Shown: positions 26,096 through 35,715 of the stretch, piece by piece
Position numbering within the stretch: the first letter of the stretch is position 1
How the letters are laid out: every line of letters starts with the position of its first letter
From: an uncultured Gammaproteobacteria bacterium
GTDB lineage: Bacteria; Pseudomonadota; Gammaproteobacteria; Xanthomonadales; Xanthomonadaceae
Length of the DNA: 53,205 nt
Direction: 5' to 3'
NCBI GenBank assembly: GCA_946885735.1
Contig: CAMPGW010000009.1
Location: 1 to 53,205 of the forward strand
Position numbers and translations under genes: made by a program
The notes under the pieces: model-generated
Database searches by the model: none
Told to the model about the DNA's origin: nothing
The model's input: only the letters and a program-made list of their open reading frames with translations

Positions 26096-27580
26096 ATGAC
26101 CCATTCCTCTTCCCGCCTTGCCTTCGCGATCGCCCTCGCGATTTCCCTCGCCAGCGGTACCGCCGCGGCCGCCAAGCCCGAGCGCCACGCCGCCCTGTAC
26201 CAGAACATGGACGGCGCCGGCGAACGCTACCGCGAAGCGCGGATCAAGCTTCAGGGTGGCGACGACGCGGCGATGGCCGAGATGAATCGCGCGCTGGAGG
26301 ATCTCGAGGATCTCGCGCAGCAGTGCCTGAAGCTGAAGGGCTGCGACGCCACCCGCGTCTTCACCCAGTACGAGACCCTGATCAAGTCGCAGGACCTGAA
26401 GGCCAACCCGCAGGAACTGGCGGGTGAGGACTCCGGGGACCTCGACGATCCCGACCATGTCGAATCGCCCATCGTCGCCGGCTCCCCGGAGGCGCAGCGC
26501 ACGCTGAGCCTGCTCGCCGACGGGCATGACTTCGACAAGATGGTGGAGCTGAACCAGCCGGTGCAGGCGGCGATGCGCGAGTGGCTCACCAGCCAGCGCG
26601 CCTTCCTGACCGACGCCTGGGAGAACTACCAGTACATGCGCTACCTGATGGCGCCCGAGTACGAGCGCGCCGGCCTGCCGGAGGCGCTGCTGTTCGGCAT
26701 CATGGCCAAGGAATCCGGCGGCAAGGTGCATGCGGTCTCGCGCGCCGGCGCCACCGGGCCGCTGCAGTTCATGCCGGCGACCGGTTCGCGCTTCGGCCTG
26801 TACAAGGACGGCACCGGCTTCGACACCCGCTACGACCCGCAGCAGGCCGCGCGCGCCAACGCCGCCTACATCAACGAGCGCTTCCGCGAGCTCAACCGCA
26901 ACCTCGAGTACACGGTCGCCGCCTACAACGGCGGCGAGGGCCGCGCGGCGCGCATGTACCAGGCCAATGCCGGCGCCAGCTTCTGGTCGCCGGAGGTCTA
27001 CGCCAAGCTGCCGCCGGAGACGCGCGACTACGTGCCGGCCGTCATTGCTGCGGCCTGGTTGTTCCTGCATCCGAAGAAGTACGGCCTGGAGTTCCCCAAG
27101 GTCGACACCACGCCGACCCAGTTCAGCCTGGTGCACGCGTCCTCGATCAACGAGCTGACCATCTGCCTGGGCAACGGCGGCACCCGCGACGGTTTCTTCC
27201 GCGTGTTGCGCAACCTCAACCCGCGCTACGAGCCCGGCGCGCCGATCGCCGCCGGAACGACGCTGCGGGCGCCGAAGAAGGTGGCCACGCTCTACCAGCG
27301 CCACTGCACGAAGGGACCGCGCGCCGCGCTGGCGCAGGAACTGGTGCGCGCCAACAAGTCGCTGCTGCCGGGGGGCGAGGTGATGGTCGCCACGGTCGCA
27401 GCGCCGCGCAAGAAGCAGCCCAACGACTACCGCGTGCGTCCCGGCGACAGCCTGATCGCGATCGCCCGCGAGCACAGCTGCGACGTCAGCGAACTGGCCA
27501 AGGCCAACCGCCTGCGCTCGCCCGCCTACATGATCAGGCCAGGCCAACGCCTGAAGCTGAAGGGCTGCGGCGAGGGCTGA
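26096..27580 (+). CDS. Lytic transglycosylase with LysM (MltD-like)
   Basis: Periplasmic murein hydrolase that cleaves glycan strands to 1,6-anhydro products. The 494 residues read: signal peptide (1-27), a helical N-terminal region of about 150 residues, a GH23/SLT domain (about 195-340) with the catalytic Glu in AKESGGK, then GATGPLQFMPATG and AYNGGEGR, and a C-terminal LysM (about 445-490). MltD from E. coli is a lipoprotein with two LysM; here there is one clear LysM and no lipobox, so the match is to the family rather than an exact orthologue. Start chosen at the ATG giving a clean signal peptide. Confidence 0.88.
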   Translation: MTHSSSRLAFAIALAISLASGTAAAAKPERHAALYQNMDGAGERYREARIKLQGGDDAAMAEMNRALEDLEDLAQQCLKLKGCDATRVFTQYETLIKSQDLKANPQELAGEDSGDLDDPDHVESPIVAGSPEAQRTLSLLADGHDFDKMVELNQPVQAAMREWLTSQRAFLTDAWENYQYMRYLMAPEYERAGLPEALLFGIMAKESGGKVHAVSRAGATGPLQFMPATGSRFGLYKDGTGFDTRYDPQQAARANAAYINERFRELNRNLEYTVAAYNGGEGRAARMYQANAGASFWSPEVYAKLPPETRDYVPAVIAAAWLFLHPKKYGLEFPKVDTTPTQFSLVHASSINELTICLGNGGTRDGFFRVLRNLNPRYEPGAPIAAGTTLRAPKKVATLYQRHCTKGPRAALAQELVRANKSLLPGGEVMVATVAAPRKKQPNDYRVRPGDSLIAIAREHSCDVSELAKANRLRSPAYMIRPGQRLKLKGCGEG

Positions 27581-27628
27581 ACACGCCGCGGCTGGTTCGT
27601 GACGATGCCGTCGAAGGACGCGCGCAGC

Positions 27629-29659
27629 CTAGAGCGCGTCCCAGCCCGGCCGCGGCTTGAAGCGGTCGCCGTAGCGCGCCGCGAGTTGCTCCAGGCGCGC
27701 CTTGAGCGTCGCGGCGCCCACCGAGCGGATGTATTCGATCGGGCCTCCGCGGAAGGGCGCGAAACCCGTGCCGAAGATCACGCCCGCGTCGAGCAGGTCG
27801 GCGTCGGCGACGACGCCGTCGTGCAGGCAGGACACGGCTTCGTTGAGCAGTGACAGCACCAGCCGATCCTCGAGGTCGGCCGGCGCCTGGTAGCCCTCGG
27901 GCAGCGGCGGCTTGACCGCCTTGTCGTTTTCCCACTTGTAGAGGCCCTGGCCGTCCTTCTTGCCGCGCTTGCCCGGCTCGACCTTGAAGGCGTCGGGCAT
28001 CGCCTGGCCGTGGAAGTCCGCCATGATCTTGCCGACCGACGCGGCGACGTCGAGGCCGACCGTGTCCACCAGCTCGATCGGCCCCATCGGCATGCCGAAC
28101 TTCAGCGCCGCCTTGTCGATCGCCGCGCCGGGAATGCCTTCGCTGTAGCAGACGATGGCCTCCTGCATGTAGGGCGCGAGGATCCGGTTGACCAGGAACC
28201 CCGGCGTCCCCGCCACCGGCACCGGCAACTTGTCGATCGCCCGGCAGAAGGCGGCCAGGCGCCGCTCCATCTCCGGCGCCATGAAGTCGTGGCGCACGAT
28301 CTCCACCAGCGGCATCAGCGCCACCGGGTTGAAGTAGTGCAGGCCGGCGAACTGCGACTGCTTCTTCAGGTTCACGCGCAGCTCGGTCAGCGGGATGGAG
28401 CTGGTGTTGGACACCAGCAGCGCCTCCGGCTTCATCGTCTCCTCGAGCTTGGCGTACAGCGCACGCTTGGCCTCGGCGTTCTCGAAGATGGCCTCGATCA
28501 CCAGGTCGGCCTTCGCCACGCCGGCGCCTTCGACATCGGCCACCAGTCGCGCGGCCGTCGCGGCGCGCTTTTCCGGATGCTTCACCCGCTTCTCGAAGAG
28601 TTTGGCGGCGCGGTCCATCGCCGGTTGCACGTACTGCATTTCGCGATCCTGCAGTGTCACCGTGAAGCCGCGCAGCGCGCACCAGGCCGCGATGTCGCCG
28701 CCCATCACGCCGGCGCCGACCACATGCACGTGCGCGATGCCGTGGTCCTTGCCACCCAGGCCCTTGAGCCGATCCATCAGGAAGAACACCCGCACCAGGT
28801 TGCGCGCGGTCGGCGTCCTGGCCAGCGCCACCACCGAGCGCGCCTCCGCCTTCAGTGCCGCCCGCACCGGCTGGCCTCCGCTGCGCTGCCAGGTCGAGAT
28901 CAGCGAATACGGTGCGGGGTAGTGGTCCTTGCGCGCCTTGCGGGCGACCTGCTTGGCCATCTGCGGGGCCAGCACCTGCCGGGCGGCCCAGGTGTTGCTC
29001 GCCCAGGCCAGCGCGCGCTGCTTGAGGCTGCGTACCGGGCGCTGCTGCAACAACCCGATCGCACCCTCGAGCAGGCGCGAGGGCTCGACCACGCGGTCCA
29101 CCAGGCCGATGGCCCTGGCCGCGCTGGCGGAAAGACTGCGGCCCGTCAGCATCATGTCGAAGGCCGCCGGCGCGCCGACCAGCCGCGGCAGCCGCACGCT
29201 GCCGCCCCAACCCGGGTAGATGCCGAGCTTGACCTCGGGCAGGCCGATCTTCGTGGATTCGTCGCTGCTCGCCACGCGGTAGCGGCAGGCCAGCGACAGT
29301 TCGGTGCCACCGCCCATGCAATGGCCGTGGATGGCGGCCACGGTCGGACAGGGCAGCTCGGCCAGGCGCTGGAACACCAGTTGCCCGCGGCGGATCCAGT
29401 CCTCGACCTGCCCCTTGGCCTCGATCTCGCCGAAGCTCTTGATATCGGCGCCCGGGATGAAGCCTGCGGCCTTGGCCGAGCGGATCACCACGCCCTTCGG
29501 GGGCTCGATCGCGATCCGCTCGAGCATGGCGTCGAGCTCGTCGATCACCGCGCGAGAGAGGGCGTTCACGTTCTCGTCGGCGCGGTCCAGGCTCAGCACC
29601 AGGTAGCCGTCGGCGCGGCGTTCGTGCTTCCAGTGGACCAGGCGAAGTCCCTCGAACAT
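27629..29659 (-). CDS. Fatty-acid oxidation multienzyme alpha subunit (FadJ/FadB-like)
   Basis: Bifunctional enoyl-CoA hydratase / 3-hydroxyacyl-CoA dehydrogenase of beta-oxidation. In 676 residues the N-terminal crotonase domain (about 1-190) has the oxyanion/acid segment GHCMGGGTELSLAC and IGLPEVKLGIYPGWGG with its catalytic Glu. The NAD-binding domain begins at about 310 (VHVVGAGVMGGDIAAW) and the C-terminal dehydrogenase domain has HYFNPVALMPLVEI and GFLVNRIL. No thiolase gene is adjacent, unlike fadBA or fadIJ operons. A wax ester synthase gene occurs elsewhere in this window but the two are not linked. Start chosen at the conserved-looking ATG with GGA upstream. Confidence 0.9.
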   Translation of the reverse strand: MFEGLRLVHWKHERRADGYLVLSLDRADENVNALSRAVIDELDAMLERIAIEPPKGVVIRSAKAAGFIPGADIKSFGEIEAKGQVEDWIRRGQLVFQRLAELPCPTVAAIHGHCMGGGTELSLACRYRVASSDESTKIGLPEVKLGIYPGWGGSVRLPRLVGAPAAFDMMLTGRSLSASAARAIGLVDRVVEPSRLLEGAIGLLQQRPVRSLKQRALAWASNTWAARQVLAPQMAKQVARKARKDHYPAPYSLISTWQRSGGQPVRAALKAEARSVVALARTPTARNLVRVFFLMDRLKGLGGKDHGIAHVHVVGAGVMGGDIAAWCALRGFTVTLQDREMQYVQPAMDRAAKLFEKRVKHPEKRAATAARLVADVEGAGVAKADLVIEAIFENAEAKRALYAKLEETMKPEALLVSNTSSIPLTELRVNLKKQSQFAGLHYFNPVALMPLVEIVRHDFMAPEMERRLAAFCRAIDKLPVPVAGTPGFLVNRILAPYMQEAIVCYSEGIPGAAIDKAALKFGMPMGPIELVDTVGLDVAASVGKIMADFHGQAMPDAFKVEPGKRGKKDGQGLYKWENDKAVKPPLPEGYQAPADLEDRLVLSLLNEAVSCLHDGVVADADLLDAGVIFGTGFAPFRGGPIEYIRSVGAATLKARLEQLAARYGDRFKPRPGWDAL

Positions 29660-29783
29660 GGCAGTTCCATACGTAGGAGTAGGGCAGGGAGGTATCATCC
29701 GTTCCGGCCCCTGCCGGGTCAATGCGACGGCAGGCGGGCAACCCGATGCGATATGGTTTCCGGGTGAACGACCGTCCAACCGC

Positions 29784-29815
29784 GGGGAACTTCCCCGGCG
29801 GGTCGACGGTCCATC
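29784..29815 (+). promoter_or_regulatory. Candidate sigma-E promoter for the rpoE operon
   Basis: GGGGAACTT (29784-29792) matches the sigma-E -35 consensus (GGAACTT). After 17 bp comes TCCAT (29810-29814), a poor match to the -10 (TCTGA/TCAAA). The position, about 38 bases before the rpoE ATG, suits an autoregulatory promoter. Confidence 0.45.
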
Positions 29816-29851
29816 GAGCGGCCCCACCCGGCCGCAGGAGCAGCGGCCCGG

Positions 29852-30442
29852 ATGGGCGAGAACGAACTCGACCTGGAACTGGTCAAGCGTGTACAGCGTG
29901 GCGAGAAGTCGGCCTTCGACCTGCTGGTGCTCAAGTACCAGCACCGGATCGGCGCCGTCATCGGCCGCTTCGTGCACGACCACGCCGAAGCCCAGGACAT
30001 CGCCCAGGAAAGTTTCATGCGCGCGTACCGCGCCTTGCAGAACTTTCGCGGCGACGCGCAGTTCTATACGTGGCTCTACCGGATTGCCGTGAACACCGCC
30101 AAGAACCATCTCGTCGCCATGAAGCGCCGCCCGCCGACCTCCGACGTGGAGACCGAGGACGCCGAGCACTTCGCCGGCGCGCGCATGCAGGACAACGACA
30201 CGCCCGAGCACGAGTTGCTGCGCGAGGAAATCGCGCGCGAGGTCTCGCAAACGGTCGCCGCATTGCCCGAGGAACTGCGCCAGGCGATCACCCTGCGCGA
30301 GGTCGAAGGCTTGAGTTACGAGGAGATCGCCGAGACGATGGACTGCCCCATCGGCACCGTGCGATCGCGCATTTTCCGCGCACGCGAGGCGATCGACGCC
30401 CGCCTGCGCCCCCTGATGGACAGCGAACGGGTACGACCATGA
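29852..30442 (+). CDS. rpoE: RNA polymerase sigma-E factor
   Basis: ECF sigma factor of the envelope stress response. The 196 residues contain region 2 (about 10-95) with HAEAQDIAQESFMRAYRAL and FRGDAQFYTWLYRIAVN for -10 recognition, and region 4 (about 135-185) with LPEELRQAITLREVEGLSYEE in two halves (LPEELRQAI and REVEGLSYEEIA) and the helix CPIGTVRSRIFRARE for -35 binding. Its stop overlaps rseA. The order rpoE-rseA-mucB-mucD identifies it as the RpoE/AlgU type. Confidence 0.95.
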   Translation: MGENELDLELVKRVQRGEKSAFDLLVLKYQHRIGAVIGRFVHDHAEAQDIAQESFMRAYRALQNFRGDAQFYTWLYRIAVNTAKNHLVAMKRRPPTSDVETEDAEHFAGARMQDNDTPEHELLREEIAREVSQTVAALPEELRQAITLREVEGLSYEEIAETMDCPIGTVRSRIFRAREAIDARLRPLMDSERVRP

Positions 30443-31206
30443 GCACTTCCGACCTCACCCTCGCCGAACAGCTTTCGGCACTGATGGATGGCGAATTGCC
30501 GGAGGCGCAAGCGCGCTTCCTGCGCCGCCGGCTCGAGCACGACGCCGAGCTGCGCGCGGCCTGGTCGCGAATGCAACTGGCCTCGTCCTGCCTGAAGGGC
30601 CACCGCGTCCGGCCCATGGCACTGGACTGCGCCGCGATCCACGCCGGGGAAGGCGCTCGCCGCCGGCCCTTGCTGGGGTGGGCGGTCGCCGCTTCGGTCG
30701 CCGTGCTCGCCGTCGCGCTGGCGCCGCGTTTCGCGGACGCGCCCGGCGCCGATCCGGTGGCGCCGACCGTCCTGGCCGCCTCATCCACGCCGCGCCTGCT
30801 GCCTTCCCCCGCAGCGGCCGATCTCGTCGCGGTGCGCACTGGCGCCGAACGGGCTGGCGCAGAGGCCGTCGCCGCTCCGGTCCCGATGGATCCGCCGCCC
30901 GCCGCCGGCGCCCTCGCGGCTACCCCTTCCGAAACCGTTACGTCCAGTCCGCTCTCGCTGGCGTCGGACTCGCCGACCGACTTTCCGCTGGTGGACACCG
31001 GCGACAAGCGCTGGCCGCGCTCCGGCCTGGGCGCCACCGGTGGCGATCCCGCGCTCGAGGCCTACCTCGTGCGGCACAACCAGATGCTGGCCGCCGACGC
31101 GCTCGGTGGTTTCGTTCCGTACGTGGACGTCGTCGCCCGCGATCCGGCCCGCTCGGCGGCCGAGGCGGCGCTTCCGGTCGAGGCCCCGGAGGCCAGCTCG
31201 AAGTGA
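30439..31206 (+). CDS. rseA: Anti-sigma-E factor RseA
   Basis: Inner-membrane anti-sigma factor that holds RpoE inactive until proteolysis. The 255 residues have the RseA N-terminal domain (LAEQLSALMDGELPEAQARF, about 8-27), one membrane segment (LLGWAVAASVAVLAVALAP, about 77-95) and a long Ala/Pro/Ser-rich periplasmic part. EYLVRHNQM-like sequence (LEAYLVRHNQML) near the C-terminus is the usual periplasmic signature. ATG overlaps the rpoE stop and its end overlaps mucB, so the stoichiometry of sigma and anti-sigma is probably set by coupled translation. Confidence 0.9.
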   Translation: MSTSDLTLAEQLSALMDGELPEAQARFLRRRLEHDAELRAAWSRMQLASSCLKGHRVRPMALDCAAIHAGEGARRRPLLGWAVAASVAVLAVALAPRFADAPGADPVAPTVLAASSTPRLLPSPAAADLVAVRTGAERAGAEAVAAPVPMDPPPAAGALAATPSETVTSSPLSLASDSPTDFPLVDTGDKRWPRSGLGATGGDPALEAYLVRHNQMLAADALGGFVPYVDVVARDPARSAAEAALPVEAPEASSK

Positions 31207-32213
31207 AGCGTCGCGTCGTCCTCCTGCTGCTTGCACTCGGGGCCGCCAGCCCCGCCTTTGCAGGCGACGCCGAACGGTCCGCGCCCGGGCGCTGGTGGGA
31301 TGGGGCCCGCGGCTGGGTGACGGGCCTGTGGAGCCGGGACGCCGAGGACTGGCTCGAACGCATCGGTCCTGCGCTGACCGAACTCGACTACCAGGGCACG
31401 CTGGTGATGGTCTCCGGCACCAGCATGGAAACCGTCGGCGTCTTCCACGCCTACGACGAGGGACGCGAGCGGATGCGACTGGTCACGCTGACCGGACCGC
31501 ACCGCGAGGTGATCCGCAACGACGCGATGGTGATGTGCATCGGCACCGGCCTGGATTCGGTCGGTTATGACGCCGACACCGCCGGTCGCTGGAATCCCGC
31601 CGGTCAATTTGCCGATGCCGACAAGCTGAAAGCCTACGAGGCCACGCTCGCCGGCCGCGGCCGCGTGGCGGGTCGCGACTGCCAGGTCGTCGACCTCAAG
31701 CCGCGCGATCGCTGGCGCTATGGCTACCGGCTCTGGCTGGATCGCGAGACCGGGCTGCCGCTGCGCATCGCGCTGGTGGGCGAAGGCGGCCGCGCGCTCG
31801 AGCAGATGGCCTTCACCGAAGTCGACGTCGGCACGCCGCCGGCCGAAGCCGACCTACAACCGTCCACCCGCCAGGGCCTGCAGCGCGTGCAGACGCTCGG
31901 CAAGGGCAAGCAGGCCGATCCCGGGTGGCGCGTGCAATCGCCGCCGGAAGGTTTCGAGCTTCGTTCGGCGCGGCGCCTCGGCGATGCCGTGCAACTGCTG
32001 TACTCCGACGGCCTGGCCAGCGTCTCGGTGTACGTCGAACCGGTGGCCGGCGGCCAGCGCGGTGAATCCGCGATGCGTCGCGGCGCCGTCAATGTCCACT
32101 CGCTTTGGCGCTCCGGCCGACGCGTGGTCGCGATCGGCAAGGTGCCGGCGGCGACCGTGGACCATTTCGCCCGCAATGCGCAGGCAGTGGGCGCAACCGC
32201 CGCCGCGCGCTGA
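31203..32213 (+). CDS. rseB: Sigma-E regulatory protein MucB/RseB
   Basis: Periplasmic protein that protects RseA from the first cut and senses lipoprotein or LPS signals. The 336 residues carry a signal peptide (1-21, ending AFA-G), the LolA-like N-terminal domain (about 45-210; DYQGTLVMVSGTSMETVGVFH in parts: YQGTLVMV and METVGVFHAYDEG) and the small C-terminal domain (about 235-325) with RALEQMAFTEV preceding it. The GTG start overlaps the rseA stop by four bases. Published Xanthomonas operons are often described as rpoE-rseA-mucD, so its presence here is informative. Confidence 0.88.
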   Translation: MKRRVVLLLLALGAASPAFAGDAERSAPGRWWDGARGWVTGLWSRDAEDWLERIGPALTELDYQGTLVMVSGTSMETVGVFHAYDEGRERMRLVTLTGPHREVIRNDAMVMCIGTGLDSVGYDADTAGRWNPAGQFADADKLKAYEATLAGRGRVAGRDCQVVDLKPRDRWRYGYRLWLDRETGLPLRIALVGEGGRALEQMAFTEVDVGTPPAEADLQPSTRQGLQRVQTLGKGKQADPGWRVQSPPEGFELRSARRLGDAVQLLYSDGLASVSVYVEPVAGGQRGESAMRRGAVNVHSLWRSGRRVVAIGKVPAATVDHFARNAQAVGATAAAR

Positions 32214-32244
32214 CACCTTCATCCAGGAAAACAAGACGCACGCC

Positions 32245-33792
32245 ATGAAAACCCTTCCCCGAATCGCAGTCGCCTTCTCCACCGTCGGCCTCGCGGGCCT
32301 GGTCTTCATCCAGGCCCAGGGCTCGGCCCATGCCCAGCCTTCCACCGCCGCGCTGGCGCCCGTGGTGGCAGGCCAATCGGTCAGCTCCACCGTCGCTCCG
32401 CCGCTGGTGAACCTGCCGGACTTCTCGCGCCTGGTGGACCAGGCCGGTCCCGCCGTGGTCAACATCGAGGCACTGGTCGGTGGCGGTCGCACTGCACGCG
32501 GCGCGCCTTCCGCCGACGACGAGCAGGAGCGCATGACGCCGCAAATGCCCGGCCAGGAGGAGGTTCCCGAAATCTTCCGGCGCTTCTTCGGCCAGCCCGG
32601 CCAGCCGGGCATGCCGCGCCGCCCGCGCGGCGTGTCCATGGGCAGTGGCTTCATCATCTCCGCCGACGGCTACGTGCTCACCAACCACCACGTGATCGAC
32701 GGCGCCGACCAGGTGATCGTGCACCTCACCGACCGCCGCGAGTTCAAGGCCAAGGTGATCGGCAGCGACCCGACCTCCGACGTGGCGGTGCTCAGGATCG
32801 AGGCCAAGGGCCTGCCGGTGCTGCGCCTGAGCGATTCGCGCAACCTCAAGCCCGGGCAGTGGGTGCTCGCCATCGGCTCGCCCTTCGGCTTCGACCATTC
32901 GGTGACGGCCGGCGTGGTCAGCGGCCTGGGCCGACCGAGCCTGGATAGCAGCCAGCGCTACGTGCCCTTCATCCAGACCGACGTGGCGATCAACCAGGGC
33001 AACTCGGGTGGGCCGCTGCTCAACACCAGCGGCGAGGTGGTCGGCATCAACTCGCAGATCTTCAGCAACTCCGGCGGCTACATGGGCGTGAGCTTCGCGA
33101 TCCCGATCGAGGTGGCGATGAATGCGGTGCGCCAGATCCAGGAAACCGGCAAGGTGCAACGCGGCCAGCTTGGCGTGCAGGTCGGCGACGTGCAGCGCGA
33201 GCAGTTCGAGGAACTGGGCCTGACCCGCTCGGGCGGCGCCTTCGTCGGCGCGGTGCAGAACGACAGCGCGGCGGCGCGCGCCGGGATCCGCGCCGGCGAC
33301 GTGATCCTGGCCTTCAACGGCAAGGAGATCGGCAGTTCCTCCGAGCTGCCGCCGTTGGTCGGCGCGATGCCGCCGGGCAGCCGCGCCAACGTCAAGCTCC
33401 TGCGCGACGGGAAGAAGATGGACGTGGTCGTCGTGCTCGAGCCGATGGAGGACACCGTCGCCGCGGCCGGAAACGACAGCCCGCGACCGTCGGCCGACCC
33501 GCGCGCCGACCTCAATCCGATCGGGGTGGTGGTGGGCGACCTCGATCCCGCCGCCCGCAGCCGGCTGGGCCTGAAGCCTGGCGAGGGCGTGCGTATCAGC
33601 CGCGTCGCCAGCCTGGCGGCCCGCCAGGCCGGCCTGCAACCCGGCGACGTGATCCTGCAGGTCGGCAGGACGCCGGTCGGCAGCGCCGCCGACTTCGAGA
33701 CGGCGCTCAAGTCGGTCAAGTCCGGCGACCGCGTCCGCCTGCTGGTGCGCAACAACGAGAGCACCGGCCTGGTCACGCTGCCGGCCTCCTGA
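32245..33792 (+). CDS. degP: Periplasmic serine endoprotease DegP/MucD
   Basis: HtrA-family protease and chaperone that removes misfolded envelope proteins. The 515 residues have a signal peptide (about 1-30), the trypsin-like domain with triad His149 (LTNHHVI), Asp179 (TSDVAVL) and Ser254 (GNSGGPL), and two PDZ domains (about 300-390 and 420-510) whose carboxylate loops are GQLGVQV and an IGVVVGD variant. It ends the rpoE-rseA-rseB-degP cluster, and a GC-rich hairpin follows before lepA. The ATG has AGGAAA about 16 bases upstream. Confidence 0.95.
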   Translation: MKTLPRIAVAFSTVGLAGLVFIQAQGSAHAQPSTAALAPVVAGQSVSSTVAPPLVNLPDFSRLVDQAGPAVVNIEALVGGGRTARGAPSADDEQERMTPQMPGQEEVPEIFRRFFGQPGQPGMPRRPRGVSMGSGFIISADGYVLTNHHVIDGADQVIVHLTDRREFKAKVIGSDPTSDVAVLRIEAKGLPVLRLSDSRNLKPGQWVLAIGSPFGFDHSVTAGVVSGLGRPSLDSSQRYVPFIQTDVAINQGNSGGPLLNTSGEVVGINSQIFSNSGGYMGVSFAIPIEVAMNAVRQIQETGKVQRGQLGVQVGDVQREQFEELGLTRSGGAFVGAVQNDSAAARAGIRAGDVILAFNGKEIGSSSELPPLVGAMPPGSRANVKLLRDGKKMDVVVVLEPMEDTVAAAGNDSPRPSADPRADLNPIGVVVGDLDPAARSRLGLKPGEGVRISRVASLAARQAGLQPGDVILQVGRTPVGSAADFETALKSVKSGDRVRLLVRNNESTGLVTLPAS

Positions 33793-33811
33793 AGCGGCGG
33801 CGGCAGGCCGT

Positions 33812-33841
33812 CCGGCCGGCCCGTGGGACGGGTCCGGCCGG
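33812..33841 (+). terminator. GC-rich hairpin between degP and lepA
   Basis: Arms 33812-33824 and 33828-33841 (CCGGCCGG followed by CCCGT, and its complement with one bulged base) enclose a 3-base loop. There is no T-tract, so it may be a weak or Rho-assisted terminator or an mRNA 3'-end stabiliser. Confidence 0.4.
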
Positions 33842-33849
33842 GGGCGCTG

Positions 33850-33858
33850 TGCGATAAT
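33850..33858 (+). promoter_or_regulatory. Extended -10 promoter for lepA
   Basis: TGCGATAAT (TG, C, GATAAT) lies just downstream of the hairpin. Predicted transcription start near 33865 leaves a leader of about 30 nt to the ATG at 33895. Confidence 0.45.
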
Positions 33859-33894
33859 CGCCGGTTCATGTCGCCAGACGGCCCTGCCGCCCCC

Positions 33895-35688
33895 ATGCAG
33901 CTCATTCGCAACTTCTCCATCATCGCCCACGTCGACCACGGCAAGTCCACGCTCGCCGATCGCATCATCCAGCTCTGCGGCGGCCTGGAGGCGCGCGAGA
34001 TGGAAGCGCAGGTGCTCGACTCCAACCCGATCGAGCGCGAGCGCGGCATCACCATCAAGGCGCAGTCGGTCTCGCTGCCCTACACCGCGCGCGACGGCAA
34101 GACCTACCAGCTCAACTTCATCGACACGCCGGGGCACGTGGACTTCAGCTACGAGGTCTCGCGCTCGCTCGCGGCCTGCGAGGGCGCGCTGCTGGTGGTG
34201 GACGCCGCGCAGGGCGTCGAAGCGCAGTCGGTCGCCAACTGCTACACCGCGGTCGAGCAGGGCCTGGAAGTGGTGCCGGTGCTCAACAAGATCGACCTGC
34301 CCACCGCCGACATCGAGAAGGTGAAGGCGGAGATCGAGGCGGTGATCGGCATCCATGCCGACGACGCGGTCGCGATCAGCGCCAAGACCGGCCTGAACGT
34401 GGTCGAGGTGCTGGAGGCGATCGTGCATCGCATCCCGCCGCCCAAGGATCGCGGCAGCAACCAGCTGCAGGCGCTGATCATCGACTCCTGGTTCGACAAT
34501 TACCTCGGCGTGGTTTCGCTGGTGCGGGTGATGCAGGGCGAGATCAAGCCGGGCGACAAGATCCTGGTGATGTCCACGGGGCGCTCGCACCTGGTGGACG
34601 CCGTCGGCGTGTTCACGCCCAAGCGCAAGAACCTGGCCAAGCTCGGTGCGGGCGAGGTCGGCTGGATCAACGCCTCGATCAAGGACGTGCACGGCGCGCC
34701 GGTCGGCGACACCCTGACGCTAGCCTCCAACCCGGCCGCCGAGGCGCTGCCGGGGTTCCAGACCATGAAATCGCGGGTCTTCGCCGGGCTGTTCCCGGTG
34801 GACGCCGAGGACTACCCCGACCTGCGCGAGGCCCTCGACAAGCTCAAGCTCAACGATGCGGCGCTCAATTTCGAACCCGAGAGTTCGGAAGCGATGGGCT
34901 TCGGCTTTCGCTGCGGCTTCCTGGGCATGCTGCACATGGAGATCGTGCAGGAGCGCCTGGAGCGCGAATACAACCTCAACCTGATCACCACCGCGCCCAC
35001 GGTGGTATTCGAGGTGCTGACCACCGACGGCACGGTGATCTCGCTGGACAACCCGGCCAAGCTGCCGCCGGTGAACAAGATCCAGGAGATCCGCGAGCCA
35101 ATCATCCTCGCCACGATCCTGACGCCGCCCGAGTACGTCGGCAACATCATAACCCTGTGCGAGGAGAAGCGCGGGCGCCAGTCCTCGATCAACTACCTCG
35201 GCAGCCAGGTGCAGATCGCCTACGAGATGCCGATGGCGGAGGTGGTGCTGGATTTCTTCGACCGCCTGAAGTCGGTGTCGCGCGGTTACGCCTCGCTGGA
35301 TTACCACTTCCTGCGCTTCGAGGCCGGGCCCTTCGTTCGCGTCGACGTGCTGATCAACGGCGACCGCGTGGACGCGATGTCCATGATCCTGCATCGCGCG
35401 CACGCCGACCGGCGTGGCCGCGAGCTCTGCGACCGAATGAAGGACCTGATCCCGCGCCAGATGTTCGACGTGGCGATCCAGGCCGCGGTCGGCGCCCAGG
35501 TGATTTCCCGCTCGACCGTCAAGGCCATGCGCAAGAACGTGCTGGCCAAGTGCTACGGCGGCGACGCGACCCGCAAGAAGAAGCTCCTCGAGAAGCAGAA
35601 GGAGGGCAAGAAGCGGATGAAGCAGTTCGGCAAGGTCGAGATCCCGCAGGAGGCCTTCCTGGCCGTGCTGCAGGCCGACAACAAGTAA
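33895..35688 (+). CDS. lepA: Elongation factor 4 (LepA)
   Basis: Ribosome-associated GTPase that affects translation and 30S assembly. The G-domain has [20 protein letters not shown] and NKIDLP; EF-G-like domains follow and the LepA-specific C-terminal domain ends in [12 protein letters not shown]. Starting at 33895 gives 597 residues, close to the 599 of E. coli, and the conserved N-terminus ([16 protein letters not shown]). An ATG at 33868 would add nine residues (MSPDGPAAP) and lies only 9 bases after the -10, so a longer, nearly leaderless form is possible. lepA-lepB is a conserved pair. Confidence 0.95.
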   Translation: MQLIRNFSIIAHVDHGKSTLADRIIQLCGGLEAREMEAQVLDSNPIERERGITIKAQSVSLPYTARDGKTYQLNFIDTPGHVDFSYEVSRSLAACEGALLVVDAAQGVEAQSVANCYTAVEQGLEVVPVLNKIDLPTADIEKVKAEIEAVIGIHADDAVAISAKTGLNVVEVLEAIVHRIPPPKDRGSNQLQALIIDSWFDNYLGVVSLVRVMQGEIKPGDKILVMSTGRSHLVDAVGVFTPKRKNLAKLGAGEVGWINASIKDVHGAPVGDTLTLASNPAAEALPGFQTMKSRVFAGLFPVDAEDYPDLREALDKLKLNDAALNFEPESSEAMGFGFRCGFLGMLHMEIVQERLEREYNLNLITTAPTVVFEVLTTDGTVISLDNPAKLPPVNKIQEIREPIILATILTPPEYVGNIITLCEEKRGRQSSINYLGSQVQIAYEMPMAEVVLDFFDRLKSVSRGYASLDYHFLRFEAGPFVRVDVLINGDRVDAMSMILHRAHADRRGRELCDRMKDLIPRQMFDVAIQAAVGAQVISRSTVKAMRKNVLAKCYGGDATRKKKLLEKQKEGKKRMKQFGKVEIPQEAFLAVLQADNK

Positions 35689-35715
35689 ACCCCTCCCCAC
35701 CGGACGCCACCGACC

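Noticed and set aside
28010..29767. 585-codon plus-strand frame opposite the beta-oxidation gene
   Set aside because: The minus strand shows the crotonase and dehydrogenase motifs; the plus frame is a shadow.
32089..34692. 867-codon minus-strand frame across degP and lepA
   Set aside because: Antisense to strongly conserved DegP and LepA; no recognisable domain.
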